DNA from: Bdellovibrionales bacterium GWA1_52_35
Lineage (GTDB): Bacteria; Bdellovibrionota; UBA1018
Reading direction: 5' to 3'
DNA: 64,000 nt
NCBI GenBank assembly: GCA_001769805.1
Contig: MEPO01000007.1
Coordinates: 62,001 to 126,000, forward strand
Part shown: positions 17,824 through 26,689 of the stretch, piece by piece
How the letters are laid out: the number at the start of each line of letters is the position of its first letter
How positions within the stretch are numbered: the stretch's first letter is position 1
Translations under genes and position numbers: made by a program
Notes under the pieces: model-generated
Databases searched by the model: none
What the model was told of the DNA's origin: nothing
What the model saw: the letters and a program-made list of their open reading frames with translations, nothing else

Positions 17824-18350
17824 TTCGCCTCACTCCCTTTGAACTGCCGTGAACGGGCAGCCACTTCGGCAGGCGAGATCAGCACGATATCGGGCAGACT
17901 GTCACGAACTCCATCCATTCCGGCGATGAGATACTGATAGGGCAGCTTGGCATCCAAGCCGATCTGCAAGGTCTTTTCCTTCGGAAATTTCACCAGGAAT
18001 TCCTTGCTCAGTTTTCGTGTTGCCGTCAACAAGCTGAGCCGGGTTCCATCCAGATCCGAGATACTAACGGTTTCCTGGGCTTCACCTGGCTTGGCACCGC
18101 TCCAGGTCAGCATGGCCCTGAGTTCTTTGCCTGACGACCGGAACAGGATCAACCTGGGACCGAGCGGGGGCGGCACCAACGGATCCGTGATGACCGAAGT
18201 CCCCGAAGGGGGCACCGTCAATTTCGTGTATTCCATGAAGCTAGTCGATAACAGAAGAAAGAAAATCACTGTCGTCAACATGTCCAGAATAGGGACGATA
18301 TTGAGTTCTACGATCCTTCGTTTGTGTCTTTTGGGGAAATAATCATCCAT
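17820..18350 (-). CDS. TolR/ExbD-type proton-channel subunit, first copy (AglQ/AglS-like)
   Basis: 176 residues with a basic cytoplasmic tail (FPKRHKRR), one membrane helix (about 15-38) carrying the channel Asp in VPILDMLTTVIFFLL, and a periplasmic domain that ends near residue 165. The proton-path Asp is intact, so this copy should be functional. Its sequence is clearly distinct from the second copy, which points to an obligate hetero-pair and not to a recent duplication. It overlaps the second copy by 4 bp and follows the tolQ-like gene after 11 bp. Confidence 0.88.
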   Translation of the reverse strand: MDDYFPKRHKRRIVELNIVPILDMLTTVIFFLLLSTSFMEYTKLTVPPSGTSVITDPLVPPPLGPRLILFRSSGKELRAMLTWSGAKPGEAQETVSISDLDGTRLSLLTATRKLSKEFLVKFPKEKTLQIGLDAKLPYQYLIAGMDGVRDSLPDIVLISPAEVAARSRQFKGSEAK

Positions 18351-18361
18351 GTGCGAAGTGA

Positions 18362-18991
18362 TCAGCCTCGTTCAGATTGCTCGACCCAGGTAATTAACTT
18401 TAGACCGGTGTCCTGGGCGTTTCCAATAATACTGTCTGCTTTGGAAGTACAAATCGTATGCACCACCATCGCGGTAATTCCGACCACAAGTCCCGTGGCA
18501 GTCGCGTACATGGCTTCTGAGATACCCATGCCCAGCAGTTTTGCTTTTTCGGCGGTATCAGCGTTCGCGATCGAAGCGAAGGTCTTGATCAGACCGGTGA
18601 TGGTACCGAGCAAACCCAGAAGAGTTGCCACGTTTGCAATCAGGGCGAGATAACCGACTCGGATATCACAGCGGTGGCCTACACTCAGGACCGCTCCGCC
18701 GATGGCAGACTTCATCGCTTCTCTTCCATTTTCCACCGCCATCAAGCCAGCTTTCACAACTGTGATATCCGGTGCATTGGGTCTTGAATTGCAGACCTGA
18801 ATAGCGTCCGTATATTTCTTCTCAAGAATCAGGCTGCGAATGGAGCCAAGGGAATCGTGCACATTATGAGAAAGGATGAAATAAAGAGTCGCGAGACGTT
18901 CAGTACCAATCACCAACAAAATCAATGCGGCGCCCACAATCAGATATGTGGCAAAGCCACCTTGCTCAAGTAATACACTCAAAAAAGCCAT
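18362..18991 (-). CDS. TolQ/ExbB/MotA-type proton-channel subunit (AglR-like)
   Basis: About 210 residues with three membrane helices: 10-30, then a pair near 120-145 and 160-185. The conserved LLGLLGTITGLIKTF block marks the MotA/TolQ/ExbB family. Two adjacent ATGs (18994 and 18991) follow an AGGAGG site; the second has the better 5-nt spacing. It forms a proton channel with the two TolR-like proteins encoded just downstream. The ribosome-binding site overlaps the stop of the upstream barrel gene, so expression is coupled. Confidence 0.9.
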   Translation of the reverse strand: MAFLSVLLEQGGFATYLIVGAALILLVIGTERLATLYFILSHNVHDSLGSIRSLILEKKYTDAIQVCNSRPNAPDITVVKAGLMAVENGREAMKSAIGGAVLSVGHRCDIRVGYLALIANVATLLGLLGTITGLIKTFASIANADTAEKAKLLGMGISEAMYATATGLVVGITAMVVHTICTSKADSIIGNAQDTGLKLITWVEQSERG

Positions 18992-19000
18992 CATCGCCTC

Positions 19001-19714
19001 CTATATGTACAAAACGAGTCCTGCCTCTGCGAAGACAATGGACTGGAACTGTTTCAGGTTATTCAAAATAGTTTGCATATAGCTGTAATCGATACAAATC
19101 CGAAAACCCAGTGAGCGGCCCATGAAATAGGTCTTGCCAACTCCCGCCACATACTTGAGCCCCGAATCGCCGTCGAATTGGATCCTGGATACGCCAAATT
19201 TCAAAAATGTATCGCTGCGGATTACGCGATGCATGCCCAGGCTGTCTTTGCCGTAAGCAGGAGCCCAAAGAAGTTCTAATCCCAACTGAGAACGCGGCCG
19301 GGGCGAAACAAGCATTGCAGGGCTTCCGTCTTCAAATTGCAGGCGGCGCACGGTTTGCACAATCGGTCGGGCTGAAACCAGAAAGCTCGGGGCGTAATTG
19401 ACATAGACCTCGAGAAAATCACTGAGCGCGAACCCAGGGTTCACATTGATCGAGTAATTCGTATAAGGCCCATCCGAAAAGTCAAAGCTCCCGTAAGTCG
19501 ACAGCAGAAATCTCTCGTCTTTGCTCATCGCTTTGCGCTGAACAACACCCATATCGTTAAATACACGGGATGCATTTCCCTGAATGCTCTCGGGCCTGAG
19601 TGCCGGGTCCAGAGCTTCGACTGCAAAAGCAGAAGAACCCGAGGAAAACGCACCTAAACCGAGAACAACAGAGAGAGCCAAATGTCGCAATGAGACAATC
19701 AGGGTCTGATTCAT
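19001..19714 (-). CDS. Predicted outer-membrane beta-barrel protein of the Glt-like operon
   Basis: 237 residues from ATG 19714; the open frame extends further upstream but has no signal there. The signal peptide covers about residues 1-30 (LGAFSSGSSAFA). The mature part alternates polar and hydrophobic residues as in transmembrane beta strands (e.g. NYSINVNPGFALSDFLEVYVNY) and ends with hydrophobic-aromatic residues. Myxococcus Glt complexes contain small outer-membrane barrels (GltA, GltB, GltH), and this would be the outer-membrane end of the machine. It is 79 bp downstream of the NtrC-type gene and 6 bp or less from tolQ. Confidence 0.78.
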   Translation of the reverse strand: MNQTLIVSLRHLALSVVLGLGAFSSGSSAFAVEALDPALRPESIQGNASRVFNDMGVVQRKAMSKDERFLLSTYGSFDFSDGPYTNYSINVNPGFALSDFLEVYVNYAPSFLVSARPIVQTVRRLQFEDGSPAMLVSPRPRSQLGLELLWAPAYGKDSLGMHRVIRSDTFLKFGVSRIQFDGDSGLKYVAGVGKTYFMGRSLGFRICIDYSYMQTILNNLKQFQSIVFAEAGLVLYI

Positions 19715-19793
19715 AAAGTATCCATTTATTCTGAGCGGGAGCTGCCGAAGAGTCAATCTTAAGATTCCAATTTTGCCGAAGTCATGCTCTGAT

Positions 19794-21212
19794 TTATGAT
19801 GGACGTTTGAGCCCAAGCTTGGCGATGATACGATGAATCGTTCTCCGGTCAATCCCACTCGCCTCCGCGGCGGCAGAAATGTTCCAGTCATATTTCAGAA
19901 GTGCGTGCCGTACGTAATTTTCTTCAAATTCATCGAGCAGATGCTTTTTGGCTTCAATCATCGGCAAATCAAAATACATGGAGCCACCTGAAATCACATC
20001 CTCCGCACGCCGGTCGGGTGCCACCGAAGCAACACCAAAATGAATTGGGAGATCTGAAACTGTAACGACTCCATCCCGGTCAGCGAAAATAAGGAACTGC
20101 GCCAGGTTTGCGAGCTCACGAACATTTCCGGGCCAGCGATAACGAAGCAGTGCATCGCGCGCATCCGGCGTAATCTCTCTGGGAGAAGGTCGCTCACGTG
20201 TTCCATGAAGATTCAGGAAATGCTGCAGCAGAAGCAGAATATCCTCCTTGCGATCTCGCAATGGCGGGATGCTAATCGTGATCACGTTGAGGCGGTAATA
20301 AAGGTCTTCACGGAATCCTTTTTGAGCCACCATCGCAGGCAAGTCCCGGTTGGTCGCCGAGATGATCCGGATATTGATCTGACGCTCTTTATTAGATCCC
20401 AAGCGCCGGATTTTCCGGTCCTCAATGACTCGCAGAAGCTTGGCTTGCAAACCGAGGGGCATCTCCCCGATTTCATCAAGAAAAACCGTGCCACCGTCGG
20501 CGTTTTCAAAAAGACCGAGGCGCATTTCAGTGGCTCCGGTGAACGCTCCGGCCTCATGTCCAAAAAGTTCGCTTTCCAGTAAATTTTCTGGAATCGCCGC
20601 ACAATTGATCGCTGCAAAATGTTTTTTTACCCGAGGTGATTTGCGGTGCAAGACTCTTGCGGCTAATTCTTTGCCCGTACCGCTTTCTCCATAAAGCAAT
20701 ACACTTGCATCCATGCCTGCTGCCCGCCCGAGCCCTTCGAAGAGCTTGCGCATTTCTTCACTGCGCCCAATGAAGTCGCCGTACTGAGAGAGCCCGGCCA
20801 CCTGGGATTTGAGAAATTGATTTTCTCGCGCCAGACGGCTTTTATCGAGCGCATTATTCACCGAGTGCAAAAGCTGTTCAGGAGAAAATGGTTTAAGCAG
20901 GTAATCCGAAGCACCAGATTTGAGCGCTGTAATTGCGGTCTCGACCGTGGGGAAACCGGTCACAAGAATGATTCCACAGCCGTGGTCTCGCTCACGGATT
21001 TTCTGAATCAGCTCGATTCCGCTCATTTGGGGCATCGTCATGTCTGTGACGACCAGATCAACCGAGCGCTCATCAAGGATCTTGAGCGCCTCCATTGCCG
21101 ATGAGGCGGTCAGCACCTTAAACCCTTCGTCTCCGAGAATGTCCGAACAGGTATCACGCCAATCCGCGATGTCGTCCACGATCAATATGGTCTCGTTCGT
21201 CTTTTCAGGCAT
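19794..21212 (-). CDS. NtrC-family response regulator (sigma-54 activator)
   Basis: 472 residues from ATG 21212, preceded by CAGGGA. The receiver domain has the acidic pair D13/D14 and phospho-acceptor D57, with Lys in YLLKPF. The AAA+ domain has Walker A GESGTGKE and the sigma-54-contacting loop GAFTGA, both intact. A Fis-type helix-turn-helix ends the protein (AAAEASGIDRRTIHRII). It overlaps the kinase gene by 8 bp, forming a two-component pair, and precedes the barrel-TolQ-TolR operon in the same direction. Targets may include the sigma-54 promoter at 7997. No sigma-54 site is visible in the 79-bp gap before the barrel gene. Confidence 0.94.
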   Translation of the reverse strand: MPEKTNETILIVDDIADWRDTCSDILGDEGFKVLTASSAMEALKILDERSVDLVVTDMTMPQMSGIELIQKIRERDHGCGIILVTGFPTVETAITALKSGASDYLLKPFSPEQLLHSVNNALDKSRLARENQFLKSQVAGLSQYGDFIGRSEEMRKLFEGLGRAAGMDASVLLYGESGTGKELAARVLHRKSPRVKKHFAAINCAAIPENLLESELFGHEAGAFTGATEMRLGLFENADGGTVFLDEIGEMPLGLQAKLLRVIEDRKIRRLGSNKERQINIRIISATNRDLPAMVAQKGFREDLYYRLNVITISIPPLRDRKEDILLLLQHFLNLHGTRERPSPREITPDARDALLRYRWPGNVRELANLAQFLIFADRDGVVTVSDLPIHFGVASVAPDRRAEDVISGGSMYFDLPMIEAKKHLLDEFEENYVRHALLKYDWNISAAAEASGIDRRTIHRIIAKLGLKRPS

Positions 21213-23139
21213 TTTTATTCCCTGGTACCCGGTTGTCCAAAACAACCGGTAAAGTAATCTCGAACTCCGCCCCTCGATTTCCGTTTTCGGAATAATTCCT
21301 TACCCTAAACACACCCGAGTGCTCTTCAATTATACCCAGACTGATCGAAAGCCCAAGGCCTGTTCCTTTGCCTACCGGCTTTGTCGTAAAAAAGGGCTCA
21401 ATCACTTTTTCCAGAAGCTCCTCCGGGATGCCGGTTCCGGTATCGCGAACAAGAACACTGATCGCGGGCTGACCCTGGAGCTCGGATTGCCACGCTCTGA
21501 TTTTGATTTCTCCGCCTTCGGGCATGGCATCGCTGGCATTATTAAACAGATTCAAAAACACCTGGGCCAGTTCGTTTCTGTTGCCCCGGATCTTCCCGAT
21601 GTCCATGGCAACTTCCTGCTTGACGCGAACCTGGCCGCCCGCGAGCCGGGCCTGAAATATTTCCAAAGCATCCCCGATCGGATCTGCAATTCCTAAAATC
21701 GCCTTCTCCTGCGGTCGCCGCCGCGAAAAGGTCAGCAATGCCCGGACAATATCCGAGACGCGCTCAGATTGTTTCACTATCCGTTCGAGATATTTGAAAA
21801 TATACTCAGGCACCGTGGCATCGCCTTGAACCCGGTTCAGCACATACTTAGCCCCAGCAAGAATAACCCCGTTGGGGTTATTGATCTCGTGAGCAACACC
21901 CCCAGCAAGTTCCCCGATTGCAGCAAGCCTTGAAGCCTGTAAAAGTCGCTGATGGGTTTCCTCGAGTTGCGCCTTCTGGAAATCGAGCTGCTTTTGCAGC
22001 TCCATATTGAAGTTCTGCACCGTGAGCTGGGCCAGTCGTTCCGGGGTCACATCCCGGCACTGGAAAATAAACGCGACCGGTTTGCGATCCTCGCCGAAAA
22101 GTGGATACACCTCCTGCACGAAGTACCGCTTCTCACTCTTACGCGTCTGCTCCACATCCTGATATTCGTAACGAAGCGATTTAAGAGCGCGCCGGAGCAG
22201 CTCCTCGACCGGCGGCTTCTGTCCGGAAAAATTCAGAAGACTGGCGGGCTCGCTGATGAATCTGGCCTTATCGTCGAATTCGCCGAGAAGGTCCATCAGG
22301 CGGCGGTTGACGATGACCAGACGCATTTCGGTGGAAATCATGGAGACACCGATCTGCAGACCATCAAACACCGATTCCAGCGTGTCTCGGGTATCCAGGA
22401 GCTGATCTTCCCGGACCTCCAGCGCTTCCATCAGGGCATTATAGGTTGGCGCATATAGCCCCTCGGCCATTTCCAGATCAATGGCGAGCCCTTCGTTGTT
22501 TTCAGTGCGGATGGCCCGGATAATGCGGTTCGTGATTTTTGAAATAGAGGAGTCGATGAAAAGCACCGCTCCAAACAGAAAGATGAAGGCGGTTATGAAC
22601 AGTACGGTCGAAAGAGCAAGCTGATCCTCCAGAACTGAATAAAGCGGCGCATACGAAAGCCCAAGCTCGAGCGCAGATTCCCTGCCTTTGGACTCGACGA
22701 GCGGAATCCGCAACTTGTAATCACCTGTGGCCCTGTTGAGTAAATCAGGCGCGGGCAGCTGCTGACTGATTTTACGTTCCGGGTCGATCCAGATGAGCTG
22801 CAGTCTTCTTTCGACCCCGGGCTGCGGCGTCAGGCCCGCGCGGGCCGAAACCAGCTCCCCCTCAAAAAAGGAGCACCAGATGACCAGCTTATTGTTCTGG
22901 GTGGTGCTGACTGCTGCCTGGGGCGAGAGAAGCCCCTCCTGTGCCATCAAACGAAGCGTCGTCAGGTGGACAGAGAGCTGTTCGATGTTTTCTTTCGCAT
23001 AATTCAGTTGCTGAAAGTAGCCGATGAACACAGAAGGGAGCAGCGATACAAAGCAGATCGAGGCAAAGGCCAGGAACTTCATGTACCTCGAAAGCTGTCT
23101 TTTTTTTGGCGGTGTTCGGTTCGAAGTCATGACCCTCAT
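21205..23139 (-). CDS. Membrane sensor histidine kinase (NtrB-like, PAS-containing)
   Basis: 644 residues. Membrane helices at about 22-42 and 176-198 flank a periplasmic sensor of some 130 residues with no recognised ligand motif. A HAMP-like linker, a PAS domain (about 255-365), a coiled coil and then HisKA with phospho-acceptor H417 in [12 protein letters not shown] follow. The ATPase domain has N box ([11 protein letters not shown]), G1 (DTGTGIP) and G2 (GKGTGLGLS). It is paired with the NtrC-type regulator. Start codons at 23139 and 23130 are both possible. It is divergent from the NarX-like kinase with only 58 bp between them, so the promoters must be close. Confidence 0.92.
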   Translation of the reverse strand: MRVMTSNRTPPKKRQLSRYMKFLAFASICFVSLLPSVFIGYFQQLNYAKENIEQLSVHLTTLRLMAQEGLLSPQAAVSTTQNNKLVIWCSFFEGELVSARAGLTPQPGVERRLQLIWIDPERKISQQLPAPDLLNRATGDYKLRIPLVESKGRESALELGLSYAPLYSVLEDQLALSTVLFITAFIFLFGAVLFIDSSISKITNRIIRAIRTENNEGLAIDLEMAEGLYAPTYNALMEALEVREDQLLDTRDTLESVFDGLQIGVSMISTEMRLVIVNRRLMDLLGEFDDKARFISEPASLLNFSGQKPPVEELLRRALKSLRYEYQDVEQTRKSEKRYFVQEVYPLFGEDRKPVAFIFQCRDVTPERLAQLTVQNFNMELQKQLDFQKAQLEETHQRLLQASRLAAIGELAGGVAHEINNPNGVILAGAKYVLNRVQGDATVPEYIFKYLERIVKQSERVSDIVRALLTFSRRRPQEKAILGIADPIGDALEIFQARLAGGQVRVKQEVAMDIGKIRGNRNELAQVFLNLFNNASDAMPEGGEIKIRAWQSELQGQPAISVLVRDTGTGIPEELLEKVIEPFFTTKPVGKGTGLGLSISLGIIEEHSGVFRVRNYSENGNRGAEFEITLPVVLDNRVPGNKNA

Positions 23140-23197
23140 CAGTATTGCCCAATCCGAATGATCTATCCATTAAACAATTCGGAAAAGAAATGCTATC

Positions 23198-25498
23198 TTG
23201 AACACCGTGAGCCCACCTTTTCGCATCCCATCACGATGGAAGCACAGCCTTTATTCACGCGCTCTTTTGTTCACGGTGATCGGGTCGGGCTGCCTTCTGG
23301 GAGCTATCGTCGCGCAATCCTGGGTCATGGTCAGCGGCACCGTCGAGCGACTTCTCCAGGAAAGAATGAGCCTGGCCCGGGCCACCGGAAGCTATCTTGA
23401 AGAAGTCCTTCATCACGATTTTGATCATATCGCAGCAGCGTTGACGCCCTTGATGCGCGAAAAGTCCGATAAAGCCCTGCGCGACCGACCCGAAATCCGC
23501 CAAGCTCTTTCCACCTCGTATTTCGGCACGGTCTTCAAAGAAGGTGCGTTCATCCTGGATGCGGACGCCAATCCGATAGCCAATGTTCCTGAAGCGGATC
23601 CGCTGTTCCTGAAGCAGGATCTTGATTTGAAATCTCTGACCCTCCAGGCCCGCGCGAGCTCGCTTCCGATTGCCTCCCCTTTGCTGTTCCTGCGAACTGG
23701 ACACCGCCCCGTGATTATTCTGATTGGCTCAATCAAATCCTCTGATTCGCGGGTCTTGGGATTTCTTGGCGGTTTCATTCACCCGGCTTCGGATAATTTG
23801 TTAAAGCCTTTTGAAAAAGGCAGTATCGGAACGACAGGAACTTTACAGCTTCTGGACGCAACAGGCGCAGTGATTGCCGCCACACGGGAAAAATCCCTCT
23901 TCACGGTAACGGACCATGGCAGCCTGCTCAGCAGCGCAATCAAAAATAAAAAAGAGATCCGCGGGCGTTGTCACGCGTGCCATGAAGACCAGAAAAACGG
24001 TCATGCCCGCGAAATGGAGGTGCTAGCATTTGCTCCCCTGCCCACCCTGTCACTGGGAATTGCCATCCGGCAGCCCGAAAACGAAGCCCTTGCCCCGGCC
24101 TTTGTTCTGGAGCGCCGCCTGCTGGTCCTGGGACTTGGTTTCATCGCACTTTTCCTGGTCTTCACCGGCTTGTCTGTTTACAGCGTGGTATCTCCGCTCA
24201 AACGCCTGACCCGCGCGGTCAAACAACTGGAAGGAACTGGTCCAGAACAGAAACTGCCTTCGTTCGGCAAGGATGAGGTCGGTCAACTGGCCAGTGCTGT
24301 TGAACTCTGGAGATCCCGTCTCGAAAGCGAGGTCCGGCTGACCCAATGGAATCTTTCGGCCTTGCAAGAAATCGCTGAATACAGCAGCCGCGAAATCGGT
24401 GTCGAAGCGGTCCTCGAAAAAGGTCTAAAGATACTTCTGGAATTCCTGAATTTCAGCAAGGGCAGCATCGAACTGGTCTATCATCAGAAGATTTTTTCCA
24501 TAGCGAATGGCCTTTCAGGGCCCGATCTGAAAATTCTGCGAGAAGCCCTGGAATTCCGGCACGAAGATTCCCGGAAGGAGCCCGGCAAGAACGCAGTAGT
24601 ACTCGAGGTTTTCGAACTTCAACAGCAAACCGTGGTTTCCGCCCGCCTGAGCTTGATGGAAGATCTCACCATTTCCTCCCTGCTTACCGGAACACTGCCG
24701 CCCGGGACAAACCTCGAGCAACGCCGGATTCAGTCCATCCTTCACCAGATTGTCATGAGCCTGGCCAATCTGCTCCTGCACGAGGAAGCAAGCCGTCGAC
24801 ACAAACAAAGTCGCGAATTTCTGCAAAAAATGCTGCAGACCCAGGAGGAGGAAAGACGAAGAATTGCCCGGGAACTCCACGACACGCTGGCACAGGACCT
24901 TGCAGCCCACCGTTTGGAACTCGAGCGCCTCCTGGGCCATGCTGAAAGTTACCCTGCGGATCCTCAATTCAGGGTCAAGGTGAAGCAGCTGGAGGAAAAA
25001 GCCCATGACATGCTCGTGGGGCTTCGTCAGATGCTGCTCGATCTCAGGCCTTCGGTACTCGATACGATGGGCTTCCTTCCCGCTCTCCATTGGCATCTGG
25101 AACGATTGAAAAAGGAGCATGGGATACTCGGGAAACTCAGCGTGGAAAATGAAAAGCTTCGTATTTCACCGGAAACGGAAGTGGCACTCTTCAGAATTTT
25201 TCAGGAGGGGCTGCAGAACATTGTCCAGCACGCCGAAGCGAAGAATGTCCTGGTCACTGTTGAACAGAATACCTCAGAGCTTCTGATGAGCATTGAAGAT
25301 GATGGCAAGGGATTTGAACCCTCCTCTCTGGAAGCCCAACCCATCGTTCACCGACAAGGCCATGGGCTCGGAGTACTCGGGATGAAGGAACGCACTTTGC
25401 TATTAGGCGGAACGCTGACTATTCAATCAAAGCCGGGCGAAGGGGCCACCTTCATGATACGAATCCCCTTGGACAAAATCGCGGAGAATTTTTTGTAA
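23198..25498 (+). CDS. NarX-like sensor kinase with a periplasmic CxxCH haem motif
   Basis: 766 residues from TTG 23198, with GGAAAAG upstream; GTG 23207 is an alternative. Membrane helices at about 22-45 and 307-330 flank a dCache-like periplasmic region holding a single CHACH motif at 258-262, consistent with covalent haem c. HAMP (about 331-385) and a GAF-like region (about 395-540) follow. The HisKA_3 motif RRIARELHDTLAQDL carries the phospho-acceptor His, and a HATPase with GLGVLGMKER ends it. Its stop touches the start of the NarL-type regulator. It probably senses redox state, oxygen, NO or haem, which fits the multihaem cytochromes around it. Confidence 0.88.
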   Translation: MNTVSPPFRIPSRWKHSLYSRALLFTVIGSGCLLGAIVAQSWVMVSGTVERLLQERMSLARATGSYLEEVLHHDFDHIAAALTPLMREKSDKALRDRPEIRQALSTSYFGTVFKEGAFILDADANPIANVPEADPLFLKQDLDLKSLTLQARASSLPIASPLLFLRTGHRPVIILIGSIKSSDSRVLGFLGGFIHPASDNLLKPFEKGSIGTTGTLQLLDATGAVIAATREKSLFTVTDHGSLLSSAIKNKKEIRGRCHACHEDQKNGHAREMEVLAFAPLPTLSLGIAIRQPENEALAPAFVLERRLLVLGLGFIALFLVFTGLSVYSVVSPLKRLTRAVKQLEGTGPEQKLPSFGKDEVGQLASAVELWRSRLESEVRLTQWNLSALQEIAEYSSREIGVEAVLEKGLKILLEFLNFSKGSIELVYHQKIFSIANGLSGPDLKILREALEFRHEDSRKEPGKNAVVLEVFELQQQTVVSARLSLMEDLTISSLLTGTLPPGTNLEQRRIQSILHQIVMSLANLLLHEEASRRHKQSREFLQKMLQTQEEERRRIARELHDTLAQDLAAHRLELERLLGHAESYPADPQFRVKVKQLEEKAHDMLVGLRQMLLDLRPSVLDTMGFLPALHWHLERLKKEHGILGKLSVENEKLRISPETEVALFRIFQEGLQNIVQHAEAKNVLVTVEQNTSELLMSIEDDGKGFEPSSLEAQPIVHRQGHGLGVLGMKERTLLLGGTLTIQSKPGEGATFMIRIPLDKIAENFL

Positions 25499-26179
25499 AT
25501 GAATTCCATCCGAATCATTCTTGCTGACGATCACGCCGTCCTACGGGCCGGTCTCCGTTCTTTTTTTGAGGAACAGAAAAACCCAGCCATTCAGGTGGTG
25601 GCCGAAGCCTCCAATGGCGAGCAAGCGGTTGAGCTGGTGGAAAAAATGCGCCCTGACATCCTGGTTCTGGATCTCTCGATGCCCGGAATGGGCGGCCTCG
25701 AAACCACTTTGGAGCTGAAAAAAAGGGGAAGCAACACCCGCATTCTGATTTTGACCCAGTTTGCGGAGGCAATTTATCTGCGCCGTCTGCTGGAGGCGGG
25801 TGCCAAGGGCTATGTATTGAAATCTGCACGCGGCGAAGAACTCATTTCAGCTCTCCGGGCTGTGATGAATGGAGGTATGTACATTGACCCAAGTCTGGCG
25901 ACGTCCTTCATTTCCGGCGCAATTGGAGGGGCCACTGAACCTGATGCCTCGCTATCCGGCGCGGAAGAAGCATATTCCAAGCTGACTCCCCGCGAACGCC
26001 AGATCCTGAAACTGCTGGCAGAAGGTTATGCGAACAAGGAAATCGCAACCTCGTTGAATCTCGCGGTCAAAACCGTCATGGCCCATCGGGTGAATCTCAT
26101 GGATAAGCTTGGAATTCACAATCGGTCCAAGTTGATCCAATTTGCAATCAAAGTCGGCCTGATTCAAATTACAAAATAG
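25499..26179 (+). CDS. NarL/LuxR-type response regulator
   Basis: 226 residues. The receiver domain has acidic D10/D11, phospho-acceptor D58 and Lys in YVLKSA. The C-terminal LuxR-type helix-turn-helix (LTPRERQILKLLAEGYANKEIA) binds DNA. The ATG directly follows the kinase's stop, so the two are co-transcribed. It ends 7 bp before the stop of the convergent gene at 26186. Targets are unknown; the divergent cytochrome region at 27.7-27.9 kb is an obvious candidate. Confidence 0.93.
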   Translation: MNSIRIILADDHAVLRAGLRSFFEEQKNPAIQVVAEASNGEQAVELVEKMRPDILVLDLSMPGMGGLETTLELKKRGSNTRILILTQFAEAIYLRRLLEAGAKGYVLKSARGEELISALRAVMNGGMYIDPSLATSFISGAIGGATEPDASLSGAEEAYSKLTPRERQILKLLAEGYANKEIATSLNLAVKTVMAHRVNLMDKLGIHNRSKLIQFAIKVGLIQITK

Positions 26180-26185
26180 CCCTGC

Positions 26186-26689
26186 TCAATGTGCACGAAT
26201 TTCAAAGGCTTTGAGAATTCTCTTGGTCTGCAAAAGGTCCAGGCTCGATAAAACATTCAATACTTGCCCGGACGCCAGCTTCATCGAGAAGAAATGCCAG
26301 CCTGGAGGACAGGTTCCGCCTCTTACAATATCCATGCACTCCGTGAAGGGTTCGAGTTCTTTCGGGTGCGGAAGATCGCCCTGTCCCATCCAAAGCGTGA
26401 TCGGGTATTCATTTACTGCCCCACCTTTGTTTCCCGCAAGTCCGTACCACCAACCAGGTGACGGTTTTTCACGAAAAATGATCTGTTTGGGCGGCCAGAT
26501 GAGTGCGTCCGGCAGATATGTCGGAATCGCATCAAACCTGAGCTCAGGAGGAATGGCGGCCAGCGACTGAACTCTGCGCCAGCCTTCCGGCTCCACCCGG
26601 AAACAGCTGCGATCAACAATGCCGACCAGGGCCAAAGTAGCAAAAGTCCAGATGAGTGCAATGACGAGTCGTCCCGACCTTCTTCTCAC
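26186..26689 (-). CDS. Small single-pass membrane protein paired with the M56 peptidase, unknown function
   Basis: 167 residues from GTG 26689, whose GTGA overlaps the M56 stop; the frame is open upstream inside the peptidase gene but the coupled start is more credible. A basic N-terminus (RRRSGR) and a single membrane helix (about 8-28) are followed by a periplasmic region with three Cys that could form a disulfide. Trp, Pro and Gly are frequent. I do not recognise a family. Overlap with the peptidase gene suggests the two work together, perhaps as sensor and protease or protease and substrate; this is inference. Confidence 0.72.
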   Translation of the reverse strand: MRRRSGRLVIALIWTFATLALVGIVDRSCFRVEPEGWRRVQSLAAIPPELRFDAIPTYLPDALIWPPKQIIFREKPSPGWWYGLAGNKGGAVNEYPITLWMGQGDLPHPKELEPFTECMDIVRGGTCPPGWHFFSMKLASGQVLNVLSSLDLLQTKRILKAFEIRAH

